Assembly (NCBI GenBank): GCA_017993835.1 | Contig: JAGOLX010000031.1 | Coordinates: 1 to 64,000 of the forward strand | Direction: 5' to 3' | Origin: Phycisphaerae bacterium | GTDB lineage: Bacteria; Planctomycetota; Phycisphaerae; Sedimentisphaerales; Anaerobacaceae | DNA length: 64,000 nt | Part shown: piece by piece, positions 27,212-36,880 of the stretch | Numbering within the stretch: the stretch's first letter is position 1 | Layout of the letters: each line of letters begins with the position of its first letter | Program-made: the position numbers and the translations under genes | The notes under the pieces: model-generated | Database searches by the model: none | What the model was told of the DNA's origin: nothing | The model's input: the letters and a program-made list of their open reading frames with translations, nothing else

Positions 27212-27794
27212 CACCTTCTCCCGGATGCCCCGGCATGCCTGTGAATGGTTCTGCACGTTCTCTGCGTTCGCCCGAACAGACCCGAAGCGCCGAGTCCGCC
27301 TCTGGGACTCCTTTCCTTCCTGGCTTGCCCTCCCTGAGCATGAGCGGCGCACGTGCGGGCCGGATCTGCGGTCACAGACTACACTATCCTATCTTCATTA
27401 TATCGTCCACAGAGACCGCTTTCAATAGGTTTGGGGGCATTTTCGGGGGATTCACCGCCTGTGAGGGCCTTGACGTTGGCGCAGTTCCCTGCTGTCTTCA
27501 TGACGGTTGGCGACAGAAAACGGAGGTTCTGAGTAGCTGGGAGACGCCTACGTGAAGATACCGTCAGTATCCTTGCTGATCGTGCCTTCATCCCTCGTTG
27601 TCTGTGGGGTGCCGTCAGGTTTCTGGTGTGCGTGGCAGATCGGGATATTCCCGGACTATCACTTCGAATCGCGGTACTATGGCCAGTTCAACCTCTTGAG
27701 TCGTGCGATTGATTGGGGAATCGCATCGGCCGACCCCGCGGGTCCGTCCGCTGACTCGGTCCGTGGCGCGGCCCCCGCCCGAGAAGCCTCCTGC
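27212..27794. other. intergenic region between beta-helix gene and aroB
   Basis: 583 bases containing the strong minus-strand promoter of the beta-helix gene and its leader of about 180 bases. The part next to aroB (about 27600-27794) lies beyond its stop codon and shows only GC-rich inverted bits (for example GACCCCGCGGGTC near 27733). No small gene or known RNA was recognised. Confidence 0.5.
27397..27425 (-). promoter_or_regulatory. sigma-70-type promoter of the beta-helix gene
   Basis: On the minus strand TTGAAA (27425-27420) and a perfect TATAAT (27402-27397) are 17 bases apart. Transcription should begin near 27390, leaving a long leader of about 180 bases before ATG 27211, enough for post-transcriptional control. 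Confidence 0.75.
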
Positions 27795-28892
27795 CTATCT
27801 GAGTTCTTTCAGCGCCTTTTCCACAACCTCTCGGGCTACCTGCACGGCGTATTGCCCGTCTTCGCGGTGAACCTGGCCAAGCCGGTCGAGCAGAACGAAT
27901 CTGGGCCATTGGTCGACGGCCTTCTTGTCGTGGCGGAGGAGTTCGAGCACCTTCTCGTCCGACAAGCTCGCCGGGAGCTTCGTCGGAACGCCAAGCCTTT
28001 CCAGGACCGCGCGGATCCGGTCGAACTGGCCCGGCTCGGAGAGCCCCAAGCGGGCTTCGATCAAGCCGGCAGCCATGATCCCAACCGCCACAGCCTCCCC
28101 GTGGAGGATCGTGTACTGGCTGGCAGCCTCGACCGCGTGGCCAATGGTATGGCCGTAATTCAGGATCCTGCGTTTGTTCTTCTCGAGTGGGTCCTCCGCA
28201 ACGACGCCTCCCTTGATCCGGCAGTTGTGTCCGGCCAGCGTTTCGAGGGTACCGTGATCCCTCGCGAGGATCGCGTCCAAACGGCCTTCAATGAGCTCGA
28301 AGCACGCCGCGTCCGCGATCAGGCCGTGCTTGACCGATTCGACGAGGCCGCTGCGGTACTGGCGGTCGTCCAGTGTGGCAACGGCTGCAACGTCGATGTA
28401 GACCGCTGCGGGGTGCCAGAAGGCGCCGAAGGCGTTCTTGCTGACGCTCGAATCGACGCCGGTCTTGCCGCCGATGGCGGAATCCGCCTGGGCCAGGGTG
28501 GTGGTCGGAACCTGGACGACGGGAACGCCTCGTTTGAAAATGGCAGCCGCGAAGCCCGCGATATCGCCTACCGTGCCGCCGCCCAGGGCGATGACGACGG
28601 TGTTGCGGCCGAGATAGGCCTTCTCCATCGTTTCGACGACCGCGACCGCTGTGTCGATGGTCTTGGAAATCTCACCGGCCGGCTTGACGACGAAGTGTGG
28701 GGCGGGCCGCCCGCCGAGCAGGGTACCCAGGTAGCCCGCTGCGACGACGTGCTCGTCGGTGACGACGAAACGATTGAAGCCGCTGTGAGCGGCCTTGATT
28801 TGCGACCATACCGAAGCCAGGATGCCCGACCCGATGACAACCCGATACTCTGTCTCCGGTCCACCGGGGACTTTAACCCGCATTTCTGTCAT
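27795..28892 (-). CDS. aroB: 3-dehydroquinate synthase
   Basis: 365 residues, normal for the family. The enzyme converts DAHP to 3-dehydroquinate, the second step of the shikimate pathway, using NAD and a divalent metal. Motifs: VVTDEHV, the NAD-binding GGGTVGDIAGFAAA, VPTTTLAQADSAIGGKTGVD, the metal-ligand region GLVESVKHGLI, and the second His pair in ILNYGHTIGHAVE and LHGEAVAVG. It is transcribed divergently from aroDE, placing three shikimate activities in one locus. The ATG at 28892 is used; a second in-frame ATG lies three codons later. Confidence 0.95.
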   Translation of the reverse strand: MTEMRVKVPGGPETEYRVVIGSGILASVWSQIKAAHSGFNRFVVTDEHVVAAGYLGTLLGGRPAPHFVVKPAGEISKTIDTAVAVVETMEKAYLGRNTVVIALGGGTVGDIAGFAAAIFKRGVPVVQVPTTTLAQADSAIGGKTGVDSSVSKNAFGAFWHPAAVYIDVAAVATLDDRQYRSGLVESVKHGLIADAACFELIEGRLDAILARDHGTLETLAGHNCRIKGGVVAEDPLEKNKRRILNYGHTIGHAVEAASQYTILHGEAVAVGIMAAGLIEARLGLSEPGQFDRIRAVLERLGVPTKLPASLSDEKVLELLRHDKKAVDQWPRFVLLDRLGQVHREDGQYAVQVAREVVEKALKELR

Positions 28893-29102
28893 AATCCGAT
28901 TCTACCGCACAACTGGCAATCTGTACCCGCTGCGCTGTTGCACATCGAGGGAGGCGATTGCATGACCTTGGCGAATTCACAAGGGCGTGATTCTAATCGA
29001 TTCGGCTCGAAAATGCAACACCTGTTTGTCGGGACCTTGCAGACTCCGGCGCGGCATGGGCGTTCGGCCCGCAATCGTCCTTCCTGCGGCGGATGTTGGC
29101 TC

Positions 29103-29131
29103 TTGCCTTATGGGGGTGCGGCTGCTATATC
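29103..29131 (+). promoter_or_regulatory. possible promoter placing aroDE on a near-leaderless mRNA
   Basis: TTGCCT (29103-29108) and TATATC (29126-29131) are 17 bases apart. The -10 box ends only eight bases before the ATG at 29140, so a transcript from here would have almost no leader. Confidence 0.4.
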
Positions 29132-29139
29132 TTCAGGAT

Positions 29140-30717
29140 ATGATGACCTATCTGGCAGTTCCCATCTCGGCGCAGGACTCAGGCCAGGCGAAACGGCAGG
29201 CGAGCGAGGCAATCTCCGCGGGCGCCGGAATGCTCGAATTGCGGATGGACTACTTTGAATCCCTGGATGTCGCCTCTGTCACGTCGCTGATCGCAGGAAT
29301 TCGGAAAATGGGATCGGGTCGGACGCCGGTCATCGTGACCTGCCGCGACCCGAAGGAAGGCGGCGCGAGGCGGTACCCCGATGAACTGCGACTCCGCATC
29401 CTGCGGACCGCCGTCGAGGCAGGAGCCGATTTCATCGACCTGGAATGTGCAAACTTCGTCCGCCCGGAGTTCTCGCAGGGCATCCACGAGGTCCTCGCGA
29501 ACCATCCGTCCAGCCGGTTGATTCTGTCGGCCCACGACTTCCAGGGCAGGTTCCGCGATATCCGCGCGCTCTGCGACGGGATTCTGCGAGCCTATCCCGG
29601 CGCGATTCCCAAACTAGTCTATACGGCCCAGCACATCAACGATTGCTTTGGAGCACTCGACCTGCTGCACGAGTCGAAGGGAGACCGCATCGTGTTGTGC
29701 ATGGGGGAAGCGGGATTGATCAGCCGCATCCTGGGCAAGAAGCTCGGCGGCCTCGTGACATTTGCGAGTCTGGACGACCAGACCGCGACTGCCCCGGGCC
29801 AAGTGACAATTCGTACGCTCAAAGACCTGTACCGTTGCGACTCGATCGATGGCCAGACCGAGCTTTTTGGCGTAATCGCCGATCCGGTCGGCCACTCGCT
29901 CAGTCCTGCGATCCACAACGCGAGCTTCGCCGACCAGGGGATGAACAGGCTCTATCTGCCGCTGCTGGTGCAGGGCGATCAGAGGGAATTCGATGCCTTC
30001 CTCGACAACGTTCTGGCCCGGCCTTGGCTGGGGTTCCGTGGGTTCAGCGTGACGATCCCGCACAAGGGCAGCGCCTTGGAGTATGTCCGCCGCAAGGGCG
30101 GCTTCGTCGAGCCCCTCGCCGAGCAGATCGGCGCCGCGAACACATTGCTCATCGAGCGACGAGTGACGAGCGACGAACCCCGCCTCTCGGCGTTCAATAC
30201 GGACTACGCGGGCGCCCTCGACGCGATCACACAGGGCATGGGTATCGAGCGGGCCGGCCTACGCGGCGTGCCGGTCGTGGTCGTTGGCGCAGGCGGCGTC
30301 TCGCGCGCCATCGTCGCAGGCCTGACGGACGCCGGCGCGAAGGTGACGATCTACAACCGCACGGCGGAGAGGGCTCAGGGCCTTGCAGCGGATTTCCGTT
30401 GCCAGGCCGAGGGCTTGGATGAACTGCCTCATCTCGATGCCAAGCTGCTGGTCAACTGCACGAGCATCGGCATGCACCCAAACGTGGATGCCACCCCGAT
30501 TCCTGCGGAGTGCCTCAGGCCGGGCATGACGGTATTCGACACCGTCTACAACCCCGCCGAAACGCTGCTCCTCAAGCAGGCCAAAGCCGCCGGGGCAAAG
30601 ACCATCGACGGCGTCGCCATGTTCGTCAACCAGGCCGCCACCCAGTTCCGCCTCTTCACCGGCCAGTCCGCCAACACCGATCTCATGCGAAAGGTGGTTC
30701 TCGGAAGCTTGAGATGA
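29140..30717 (+). CDS. aroDE: bifunctional 3-dehydroquinate dehydratase (type I) / shikimate dehydrogenase
   Basis: 525 residues from ATG 29140; the open frame reaches further upstream but the AroD family starts here (TYLAVPISAQD). The first 235 or so residues are type I dehydroquinase: ELRMDYF, VTCRDPKEGG, LILSAHDFQG and the Schiff-base lysine region IPKLVYTAQ. From about 245 comes shikimate dehydrogenase: GVIADPVGHSLSPAIHNASF, the catalytic-Lys region SVTIPHKG, NTDYAGA, and the NADP Rossmann stretch VVVGAGGVSRAIVAGL. It catalyses steps 3 and 4 of the shikimate pathway in the cytoplasm. The AroD-AroE order matches plant, chlamydial and planctomycete fusions. It is divergent from aroB. Confidence 0.95.
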   Translation: MMTYLAVPISAQDSGQAKRQASEAISAGAGMLELRMDYFESLDVASVTSLIAGIRKMGSGRTPVIVTCRDPKEGGARRYPDELRLRILRTAVEAGADFIDLECANFVRPEFSQGIHEVLANHPSSRLILSAHDFQGRFRDIRALCDGILRAYPGAIPKLVYTAQHINDCFGALDLLHESKGDRIVLCMGEAGLISRILGKKLGGLVTFASLDDQTATAPGQVTIRTLKDLYRCDSIDGQTELFGVIADPVGHSLSPAIHNASFADQGMNRLYLPLLVQGDQREFDAFLDNVLARPWLGFRGFSVTIPHKGSALEYVRRKGGFVEPLAEQIGAANTLLIERRVTSDEPRLSAFNTDYAGALDAITQGMGIERAGLRGVPVVVVGAGGVSRAIVAGLTDAGAKVTIYNRTAERAQGLAADFRCQAEGLDELPHLDAKLLVNCTSIGMHPNVDATPIPAECLRPGMTVFDTVYNPAETLLLKQAKAAGAKTIDGVAMFVNQAATQFRLFTGQSANTDLMRKVVLGSLR

Positions 30718-31088
30718 TGTGCAGACCAAGGCAAGCAGCCCTCGACAAACACGACGGAAGCGGTAGCACTCCTGCCCCTTTTCCCGTGGCAGCTTGCCGG
30801 TATTGAAACGATCGGGGGAGTTCGGCGTCTATCAGATTGAGGGCCGGCATCCCGGCGTCAGGCACCTTGTGGTCAGTGCCGGCCTCGCCCGCGATGAGTT
30901 GTACAGAGTCAAGGAGACGATGCAGGCATGGTCGAGCAGACGGTTCTGGCGAGCAAGCATCGCCCTCTGGCTTCACTGTCGCGTTTGGATATCCATGCAA
31001 ATCGGGCGGTGCCATTGCGGGCGGGAGGGGACGTCTGTACAATCAGCATCAACGAAGACATGACTTGTTCTTTTGAAGGGAGCTTACG
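30718..31088. other. intergenic region after aroDE
   Basis: 371 bases. Apart from the promoter and ribosome binding site (GAAGGGAG) of the next gene, nothing was recognised. Open frames on both strands (for example 30794-31063 plus) have no binding site and no family resemblance. Confidence 0.45.
31015..31043 (+). promoter_or_regulatory. sigma-70-type promoter of the DUF3352-like gene
   Basis: TTGCGG (31015-31020) and TACAAT (31038-31043) with a 17-base spacer, about 40 bases before ATG 31089. Confidence 0.5.
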
Positions 31089-33380
31089 ATGATTCGGGTG
31101 CGTTCGATTCTACCGGCATGTGTGGTTCTGTTGGCTACCGTATTGACTCATGCGCCTGTGGCGTCCGGGGCCTCGGCGTTGGAGGAGCTGGCCAAGCGGA
31201 TGCCTGACGACGTGATCGCCTTCATGGGCACCAGCGGGGGCGATGCCCTCAAGGGCGATTTCGAGAAGACGGCCCTCGGCCGGATCTGGAACGACCAAGG
31301 CGTCCAGACGTTCTATGAGTCGGTCAAGAAGGAACTGCTCGCGAAAGCCGTCCAGGAATCGGACGACCCCAACATCCCGCAGAAGGTCGATCTCGTGCTC
31401 AAATACGTCCGCCTGGCGCTGAGCAGGCCCATCGTGATCGGCGCCGTGCAGGTGCCCGTGGAGGACGGGCCGCCCATCGCGGGTTTTGCTATTCTTGATG
31501 CGGGCGATCGCAAGGCGGAGTTCACCGCCGTGCTGAGCCAGTTGGAGGCGATGGCCGGAGCGGGCGAGGGTGCCATTGCCGACAAGGAAATCGGCTCGCT
31601 CAAGCTGCGGGCCCCGAAAGATGCTGACGTCCCTCTGTACTGGGGTTGGGCGGGCAACTGCTTCGTCGTTGCCGTGAATGACGCCCAGGGCGCCGCGGTG
31701 AAGTATGTGTTGCAGCCGCATTCGGCTCCGCCTGCCTCCTTGGGCAAGGTGCCCGGCAGCGGTGACGCCTTCGTCGAGACCGTGGATATCCAGAAGGTCC
31801 GCCAACTGATCGCGTCGCTCATTCGCGAGGAGTCCGGCGACGAAGATGCGAACACATTCAGGACGGTTGTCGAGAAGCTCGGTCTCGCCGACGTCAAGAC
31901 CCTCTGCGTGCGTGCGGGCTTCGCGGGATCCAATGTGGTGGTTCAAGCTCTCTTGGAGATGCCCACGCCGGGCAGCGGGATCTTCACGGCGTGCAAGCCC
32001 ATTGACCCGGCGTGGTTCGGCGCGGTCGATACCCGGGCCATGACCGCCAGCGCGGTCAATTGGGATTTGGCCACTCTGTACGACACGATCCTGAGCACAG
32101 TGAAGACTGCTGTGCCCGATGAAGCGGACGACATCCAACAGGGCATCGAAGGGCTGCAATCTGAGATCAAAGTCAGGATTCGGGAGGACCTGCTTGGCTC
32201 GGTGGCCGGCCCGATGGTCTCTTACACGTTGCCGGCCGGCGTCATGGCCGGGGCCCCGATGGGTGGTTTCGTCGTGGCTGCCAAGCTCAAGGATGCCGCC
32301 GCTTTCGAAAAGGCCATGACGGCCCTCGGCGAATTCATCGGCGAGAAGGCCCAGGGCGTCTTCCAGGTCAGCGAGCAGAAGCAGGACGACGGCCGGACCG
32401 TGCATGTCTGGGCCATCGCGCCGGTGGCCATGATGGGTTTGATGCCCACTTGGTCGATTGCAAACGACCATGTCGTCATCGGGTCGAGCACGGAGCTGTG
32501 CAATCGGGCTGTCAAGCAACTCGTTTCGAAAGGGGACGATGGGAAGTCCCTGCTGGATGCCGAGGGCTACAAGAAAGCAGCCGCCGGACTCCCGCAGAAC
32601 CTGTCGAGTCTGAGCTACGTCGATTCGTCGCTTCAGCTTACCCAGATGATGACACAGGCGCAACAGATGTGGCCCATGGCGACGATGCTGGCGATGCAGC
32701 AGGGCATCAAGCTGCCGGTGATGCTGCCGTCGCTGACGCACATTGCCAAAGACATGGAGCCGTCGATTGACTACTGCTACAGGGGGCCCGACGGCGTGCG
32801 GTCGTTCTATCGCGGGCCGGGCATCGAGGTCAGCCTGGTCGCTGTGGCGGGCGGGGCCGTGGGCGCCGGCGTCGCGATGCCCGCGATGGCCAGGGCAAGG
32901 GAACAGGCCAGGACAGTCGCCTCCATGTCGAACCTCAAACAACTCGGACTCGCCGTGGTCATGTATGCAGATGAGCACGATGATAAGCTCCCCTCCGAAC
33001 TGGAGCAGGCGAAGACCTACTACCGCAACGATAAGATCCTGCAGTCGCCTCGCAAGCCCACTTGGTTTGACGGCCCGAGCTATGTCTACATCCCTGACCA
33101 GACCTTGAAGGGCAACCCCGGGAACATCGTGGCCTACGAGAACCCCGAATTCGCCAGCGACCAGATTCTGACTCTCTTTCTGGATGGCCACGTCGAGAAG
33201 ATGTCGCCCGATCGATTCCAGAGCGAGCTGGAGGCAACCTACGAGCGTCTGGGACGGGAAATGCCTGGAGAAGAATCTGAGGAGCAGGAAGAGTCCGAGG
33301 AGCAGATGGATTCCGAGGATGAGGAAGACTCCGACGACGAAGGGGAAACCGAAGGACTGACGGCGGCGCTGGGGTCTTGA
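31089..33380 (+). CDS. secreted DUF3352-like protein with pilin-like segment and acidic tail
   Basis: 763 residues with a signal peptide (SILPACVVLLATVLTHAPVA). The first 550 residues resemble DUF3352-type secreted proteins (ELAKRMPDDVIAFMGTSGGD; WAIANDHVVIG-like ATWSIANDHVVIGSST). Near 590-625 there is a hydrophobic-Pro-Ala segment (GAGVAMPAMARAREQARTVA) followed by SNLKQLGLAVVMYADEHDDK. This is the conserved junction seen in planctomycete pilin-like (DUF1559-type) proteins, and FLDGHVEKM follows at about 700. The last 45 residues are almost only Glu, Asp and Ser. It therefore seems to combine a pilin-like module with a larger secreted domain without a classical N-terminal prepilin site. A prepilin peptidase is encoded 1.4 kb downstream. 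Function unknown. Confidence 0.78.
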   Translation: MIRVRSILPACVVLLATVLTHAPVASGASALEELAKRMPDDVIAFMGTSGGDALKGDFEKTALGRIWNDQGVQTFYESVKKELLAKAVQESDDPNIPQKVDLVLKYVRLALSRPIVIGAVQVPVEDGPPIAGFAILDAGDRKAEFTAVLSQLEAMAGAGEGAIADKEIGSLKLRAPKDADVPLYWGWAGNCFVVAVNDAQGAAVKYVLQPHSAPPASLGKVPGSGDAFVETVDIQKVRQLIASLIREESGDEDANTFRTVVEKLGLADVKTLCVRAGFAGSNVVVQALLEMPTPGSGIFTACKPIDPAWFGAVDTRAMTASAVNWDLATLYDTILSTVKTAVPDEADDIQQGIEGLQSEIKVRIREDLLGSVAGPMVSYTLPAGVMAGAPMGGFVVAAKLKDAAAFEKAMTALGEFIGEKAQGVFQVSEQKQDDGRTVHVWAIAPVAMMGLMPTWSIANDHVVIGSSTELCNRAVKQLVSKGDDGKSLLDAEGYKKAAAGLPQNLSSLSYVDSSLQLTQMMTQAQQMWPMATMLAMQQGIKLPVMLPSLTHIAKDMEPSIDYCYRGPDGVRSFYRGPGIEVSLVAVAGGAVGAGVAMPAMARAREQARTVASMSNLKQLGLAVVMYADEHDDKLPSELEQAKTYYRNDKILQSPRKPTWFDGPSYVYIPDQTLKGNPGNIVAYENPEFASDQILTLFLDGHVEKMSPDRFQSELEATYERLGREMPGEESEEQEESEEQMDSEDEEDSDDEGETEGLTAALGS

Positions 33381-33401
33381 TGCAGGGCTTCCGGTATTCC
33401 A

Positions 33402-33430
33402 TTGAATCCCGGCGTCGCGGTCCGTATAAT
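33402..33430 (+). promoter_or_regulatory. sigma-70-type promoter of argG
   Basis: TTGAAT (33402-33407) and a perfect TATAAT (33425-33430) are 17 bases apart. The expected leader is about 80 bases before ATG 33518. Confidence 0.75.
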
Positions 33431-33517
33431 CCGACTTTTCCGTGAGTCGTGCCTCCTGGCGCGACGACTTGTGGCGGGCGGGACCGCTCGTCCTACCTTG
33501 AGCATGAAGGGCAGACT

Positions 33518-34741
<1,224 letters not shown>

Positions 34742-34752
34742 GGATCCCTGAT

Positions 34753-35931
34753 TTGACTCCACAAGAATGGATCTTGTGCGTTTGGATCTTTGCGCTGGGC
34801 GCCTGCATAGGCAGCTTCCTGAACGTCGTGATCTATCGTGTGCCGCGAGAGAAATCGCTGGTGCATCCGGGGTCTTCGTGTCCCCATTGCGGCCAGGCGA
34901 TCCGGTTCTACGATAACATCCCGCTGGTTTCGTGGCTCCTGTTGCGGGCCAAGTGCCGCCAGTGCAAGGGCCCGATTTCGCCCAGGTACTTCATCGTCGA
35001 GCTGCTGACGGCAGCGGTCTTCCTCGGTGTATATCTTGTCTATTTTCACACCGCGGTCCGCGCGACGATGAATGTCCAGGGCGCCTGGCTGGTCTACGTG
35101 CTCCACCTGATTCTCATCGCAGCCTTCATCGCCGCTTCCGGGATCGATCTGGAACTTTGGATCATCCCGTTGTCCATCTGCTGGTTCGTCACGGGCGCGG
35201 GCCTGCTCGGCTCGGCGATCGCGGGGTATTTCATCGATCCCCAGGCGATTCAATCCAACTGGTTGCTTCCGACGGCCTCGCCGCAAACGGGCGCCCTGGC
35301 CGTGGGGGCGACCGTCGGGCTGGGCTTGGGCTGGCTGCTGCTCCGGACCGGCGTCGTGAAACGGAGTTATGATGTGCCTGCTTGCGAAGGCGAAGCGGCC
35401 GTGGTCCAGGATGATCGGGGCAGGCCCGCCGGTCCCGGTCCGTTCGACGAGCCCCAGTTCAATCACCGGCTTGAGGCCCTTCGGGAGATCGTCTTTCTGA
35501 CGCCCATCATCGCCTGTGCGGTGCTTGCCTCCGTTGTCCTCGGCGGATCGGGCCAGACCCAGGCGTGGTGGAGCAGGGCGGTAGCGCATCCCGTCGTTTC
35601 CGGCCTGCTCGGGAGCGTCTTCGGGTACTTCGTCGGGTGTGCGACGGTATGGGCGACCCGCGTCCTCGGGACGCTTGCCTTCGGGAAGGAGGCCATGGGG
35701 CTCGGCGACGTCCACCTCATGGGTGCCGCCGGCGCGGTGGTAGGTCCGGTAATGGTGGTAATTGCCTTTTTTATCGCACCGTTCTTCGGCCTGGGTTGGG
35801 CACTCTTCCACCTGATCTCCAAAAAAATTCACCAGCTTCCCTATGGTCCGTTCTTGTCATTAGCTGTCTTGACTGTTATGATCTTCCACGACTGGATCAT
35901 GGTGCGTGTCAGTTTCGTGTTCGGTCCATGA
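34753..35931 (+). CDS. pilD: type IV prepilin peptidase (A24 family)
   Basis: 392 residues, TTG start at 34753 with AAGGAT upstream. The inner-membrane aspartic protease cuts and N-methylates type IV pilins and pseudopilins. The N-terminal domain has GSFLNVVIYRVPR and the two zinc pairs CPHC (43-46) and CRQC (68-71). The catalytic Asp residues are in SGIDLELWIIP (Asp132) and GLGDVHLMGAAGA. It is longer than E. coli-type enzymes because about 70 extra residues, partly a hydrophilic loop (CEGEAAVVQDDRGRPAGPGP), separate the two catalytic helices. No pilin operon is nearby, but a DUF3352-like protein with a pilin-like segment lies upstream and comEC downstream. Confidence 0.93.
   Translation: MTPQEWILCVWIFALGACIGSFLNVVIYRVPREKSLVHPGSSCPHCGQAIRFYDNIPLVSWLLLRAKCRQCKGPISPRYFIVELLTAAVFLGVYLVYFHTAVRATMNVQGAWLVYVLHLILIAAFIAASGIDLELWIIPLSICWFVTGAGLLGSAIAGYFIDPQAIQSNWLLPTASPQTGALAVGATVGLGLGWLLLRTGVVKRSYDVPACEGEAAVVQDDRGRPAGPGPFDEPQFNHRLEALREIVFLTPIIACAVLASVVLGGSGQTQAWWSRAVAHPVVSGLLGSVFGYFVGCATVWATRVLGTLAFGKEAMGLGDVHLMGAAGAVVGPVMVVIAFFIAPFFGLGWALFHLISKKIHQLPYGPFLSLAVLTVMIFHDWIMVRVSFVFGP
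35854..35882 (+). promoter_or_regulatory. sigma-70-type promoter inside the end of pilD, for the OmpA lipoprotein
   Basis: TTGTCA (35854-35859) and TATGAT (35877-35882) with a 17-base spacer, about 85 bases before ATG 35973. Confidence 0.5.
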
Positions 35932-35972
35932 CCTACAGGGAAGGGTTTGTGTTTTTTGCAGGGAGGTGCCGC

Positions 35973-36677
35973 ATGCAGTTGGTCAGCAGGAAGTTCGCAG
36001 TTCCACTCGTCTGTCTTGTCGCCATATCCTTGGTGTCCGGCTGCACGGACTACAAGAAGAAATACGACTACCTGAACGTCGAACATGAGAACCTCAAGGG
36101 ACGCTATGAGAACCTGGAAGGCCAGCGGCAGCAACTGGCGGACCAGATTGCGCTGGACCAGCAGAAGATCGATGAGTTGCAGCGACAGATCGAGGAACTC
36201 AACAAGACGCCTGCGGATGCGACCGGCTTCGGCGAGGGTTACGATGTGGCGTTTGACGCCGCAGCGGGGACCATCACGGTCACCCTGCCCAACACGATTC
36301 TGTTCGACTCGGGCAAGGCTTCTCTCAAAAGCGCCACCAGCTCGGAACTCGACCACATCCTGTCCGTCATCAAGCAGAAATATGCCGACAAGGATATCGA
36401 TGTCGTCGGTCACACCGACACCGATCCGATCGCGAAAACCAAGGATCTGTGGAAGGATAACCTGGAGTTGTCCACGCAGCGTGCTTTGTCGGTGGCGAGG
36501 TACCTGATCGCTCATGGCATCGCGGAGAAGCAGGTGCGTGCGGCCGGGTGCGGATCGGCACGACCGGTCGCCTCGAACGCAAACGCCACGGGCAAGGCCA
36601 AGAACCGACGGGTTGAGATCGTTGTCAACATGCGGCGTGCCGCGCCGGCCAAGCCGCAAGCTGTAGGCGGCGCCTAA
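35973..36677 (+). CDS. OmpA/Pal-family peptidoglycan-binding lipoprotein
   Basis: 234 residues; ATG 35973 has a strong AGGGAGGT site. A lipoprotein signal ends in VSGC (Cys24). Residues 30-80 form a coiled coil (YENLEGQRQQLADQIALDQQ), and the C-terminal OmpA domain carries FDSGKASL, GHTDTD, STQRALSVARYL and AKNRRVEIVV. Such proteins tie the outer membrane to peptidoglycan. Its presence supports a diderm cell. The stop codon overlaps by four bases the stop of the convergent 68-residue gene. Confidence 0.92.
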   Translation: MQLVSRKFAVPLVCLVAISLVSGCTDYKKKYDYLNVEHENLKGRYENLEGQRQQLADQIALDQQKIDELQRQIEELNKTPADATGFGEGYDVAFDAAAGTITVTLPNTILFDSGKASLKSATSSELDHILSVIKQKYADKDIDVVGHTDTDPIAKTKDLWKDNLELSTQRALSVARYLIAHGIAEKQVRAAGCGSARPVASNANATGKAKNRRVEIVVNMRRAAPAKPQAVGGA

Positions 36678-36880
36678 CGCGCCGACGCGATCACGATGAC
36701 GAACTCGTGATTCGTCGGGTCGAACTGAATACTCTCGATGGTCCCGGATACGGGTGCGACAGAAGGCGCGCTTGTATCCGGGACTCTCTGTATATGCTGC
36801 CCTCGTCGGACCACATCGCCCGTCTGAACCAGGAGGTGGTAGGTGGCGTCGACCCTCAGGATGGTCCGGCCGTCTCTCAT
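36674..36880 (-). CDS. 68-residue barrel-sandwich-hybrid (lipoyl/biotinyl-like) protein
   Basis: ATG at 36880 overlaps the TGA of the alkaline phosphatase gene as ATGA, the usual sign of coupled translation. The sequence has the layout of an isolated RnfC/NqrA- or biotinyl-like barrel-sandwich hybrid: VQTGDVVRRGQHIQRVPDTS, then VAPVSGTIESIQFDPTNHEF and a final VIVIASAR strand. There is no Lys in the usual biotin/lipoyl hairpin, so it is unlikely to carry a cofactor by that route. No enzyme with such a domain is encoded nearby. It is last in a comEC - phosphatase - small protein operon. Function unknown. Confidence 0.75.
   Translation of the reverse strand: MRDGRTILRVDATYHLLVQTGDVVRRGQHIQRVPDTSAPSVAPVSGTIESIQFDPTNHEFVIVIASAR

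Noticed and set aside
27552-29258. 568-codon plus-strand frame opposite aroB
   Set aside because: aroB on the minus strand is unambiguous and the plus-strand translation has no family features.
30794-31063. 89-codon plus-strand frame between aroDE and the next gene
   Set aside because: No ribosome binding site, no recognisable motif, and the promoter of the next gene lies inside it.
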